A stretch of 6,884 bases of DNA from Desulfosarcina sp. (GTDB lineage Bacteria > Desulfobacterota > Desulfobacteria > Desulfobacterales > Desulfosarcinaceae). Each line of letters begins with the position of its first letter. Position 1 is the first letter of the stretch. A program made the translations under genes and the position numbers. Below the pieces are notes generated by a model. The model was not told the origin of the DNA. It made no database searches and saw nothing but the letters and a program-made list of their open reading frames with translations. The stretch is from assembly GCA_018224455.1 (NCBI GenBank), contig JAGTUY010000333.1, forward strand, positions 1 to 6,884. Reading direction: 5' to 3'. Shown here in pieces: positions 6,285 through 6,884 of this stretch.

Positions 6285-6434
6285 CGGAATCTTCTTTTGT
6301 ATGTGTTGTACTACCTATCCGTATAAGTTAACAATTTGTAATAATATACCATAATTCCTGTCTGTAAGCGAGTGGAATAAATTTTAGCCTATGAAAGGGT
6401 GCCGTGAGGTAATCAAGCACAGAAGGATTGAAGA

Positions 6435-6458
6435 CAGGGTATCAGGGCATCAGGGATT
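6435..6458 (+). repeat. Three tandem 8-base CAGGG repeats in a G-rich tract
   Basis: CAGGGTAT, CAGGGCAT and CAGGGATT follow each other without gaps. They are followed by GGG (6467-6469) and a run of six G (6474-6479). The spacing of the G-runs (loops of 5, 5 and 11 bases) could allow a G-quadruplex on the plus strand. No function is known. Confidence 0.5.
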
Positions 6459-6761
6459 CGATAGACGGGAGGAGGGGGGTATCCCTAATCCCTGAAAATT
6501 GGCTGTCAGGGCGATTAAAGGGCTATTTGGAGTTGGGAATGGGCCAAACAGTCGTGGTGCTGGTTGTGTCCAATATGGCATCCGTTGATTCAGCGGTCAC
6601 ATAGCGGTTATTTTTACATCCCCTGCCCTACTATCACCTTCTGATGATGTTATTAAGAAAAAACTTGAATTTGGAATTGTTTTCACCTATGGTCCGCTGT
6701 TCAATATGATGGCTGGCTATGTGGAGTGGTGAGCCAATTCGGATTATTTCAGCCCAAAGAT

Positions 6762-6792
6762 TTTTGCCGAAATTTTGCCGAAATTGCCGAAA
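6762..6792 (+). repeat. Tandem TTTTGCCGAAA repeats beside the tRNA fragment
   Basis: Two exact copies of the 11-mer TTTTGCCGAAA (6762-6772, 6773-6783) are followed at once by TTGCCGAAA (6784-6792). They lie 18 bases before the tRNA 3' fragment on the presumed island side. Short direct repeats in that place are typical of arm sites for tyrosine integrases, but this role is inferred from position only. Confidence 0.55.
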
Positions 6793-6809
6793 AGGACAGG
6801 TAAACATGG

Positions 6810-6852
6810 TGTAATCAGTAGGTTGAAGGTTCGATTCATTCACGGCCCACCA
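6810..6852 (+). other. 3' half of a tRNA gene (Lys- or Thr-like): probable attachment-site remnant
   Basis: The sequence fits tRNA geometry exactly. It has the 3' part of an anticodon loop (TGT-AA, 6810-6814), a stem arm TCAGT (6815-6819), a variable loop AGGTT, a T-arm GAAGG-TTCGATT-CATTC (6825-6841, one mismatch), a 7-base acceptor strand ACGGCCC (6842-6848), and A plus CCA to 6852. The matching 5' acceptor GGGCCGT and D-arm are absent upstream, so this is not an intact tRNA. The acceptor looks like tRNA-Lys, while the apparent TGT anticodon would read Thr. If the breakpoint is inside the anticodon loop, those three bases need not belong to the tRNA. Tyrosine integrases commonly cross over in this part of tRNA genes and leave such a 3' copy at the far end of the island. 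Confidence 0.75.
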
Positions 6853-6884
6853 GCGATAATTTCAAGGGACGGTAATGCCGCCCC

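Larger units (their letters stand above)
6285..6809. other. Long non-coding or decayed stretch
   Basis: About 525 bases with no supported gene. It holds the AT-rich upstream region of the 109-residue gene, a G-rich repeat cluster (6435-6479), an inverted repeat TCAGGGATT/AATCCCTGA (6450-6458 and 6487-6495) and a tandem repeat next to the tRNA fragment. A plus-strand frame at 6589-6732 reads like protein (KKKLEFGIVFTYGPLFNMM) but has no start codon upstream. At most it is a remnant. A minus-strand frame across 6634-6843 runs through the tRNA fragment and is judged spurious. Confidence 0.5.

Noticed and set aside
6589..6732. Plus-strand frame with protein-like composition
   Set aside because: There is no ATG, GTG or TTG start between the upstream stop and the Met codons near its end. 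At about 47 codons it is at best a decayed fragment with no recognisable family.
6634..6843. 69-residue minus-strand frame as a gene
   Set aside because: It runs through the tRNA 3' fragment and the tandem repeat, has no recognisable features and no good ribosome site. It is treated as a chance frame.
6762..6852. Intact tRNA gene
   Set aside because: The 5' acceptor strand and D-arm that would pair with ACGGCCC are not present in the preceding 80 bases.

Overview
The window is an accessory, transposon-rich stretch. Every gene I can support lies on the minus strand, so transcription runs from high to low coordinates. Gene content and style (an IS21 element, a DDE transposase paired with an ExeA-like ATPase, small orphan ORFs, strong AAGGAGG ribosome sites) suit a Gram-negative environmental bacterium. 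The tRNA remnant at the right edge looks to me like those of Desulfobacterota (former Deltaproteobacteria). That taxonomic guess is inference from memory, not a search result.

Left block, about 46-2882: an IS21-family insertion sequence. It encodes the transposase IstA (1251-2753) and the AAA+ helper IstB (490-1254), and it carries paired terminal repeats with the core TGACCC at both ends. A third small gene (242-493) overlaps the istB stop codon by 4 bases and has its own strong ribosome site inside istB. It therefore appears to be part of the element, although its function is unknown. A perfect 16-bp stem-loop (171-223) sits between this gene and the left end.

Middle block, about 2996-5755: a second, unrelated element. 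It has a three-gene cluster read in the order zinc-ribbon protein (5201-5647), Mu/Tn552/TnsB-type DDE transposase with a D-D-35-E triad (3802-5097), and ExeA/TniB/TnsC-type AAA ATPase (2996-3802). The layout resembles a minimal Tn7-like module in which a 148-residue zinc-ribbon protein takes the place usually held by TniQ. The cluster has a structured leader and lies just downstream of a strong factor-independent terminator (5732-5755) that would block read-through from outside. Its terminal repeats could not be identified with confidence.

Right block, 5756-6884: an AT-richer region with one plausible small gene (5955-6284, unknown function) and about 500 bases of non-coding DNA holding short repeats. 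At 6810-6852 lies the 3' half of a tRNA (tRNA-Lys- or tRNA-Thr-like), running from the anticodon loop to CCA with no 5' half. Three tandem copies of a TTGCCGAAA motif lie just before it. This is the usual signature of one end of an integrative element that uses a tRNA gene as its attachment site. By orientation, the intact tRNA and the rest of the island should lie to the left of the window, and the chromosome backbone should begin near 6853.
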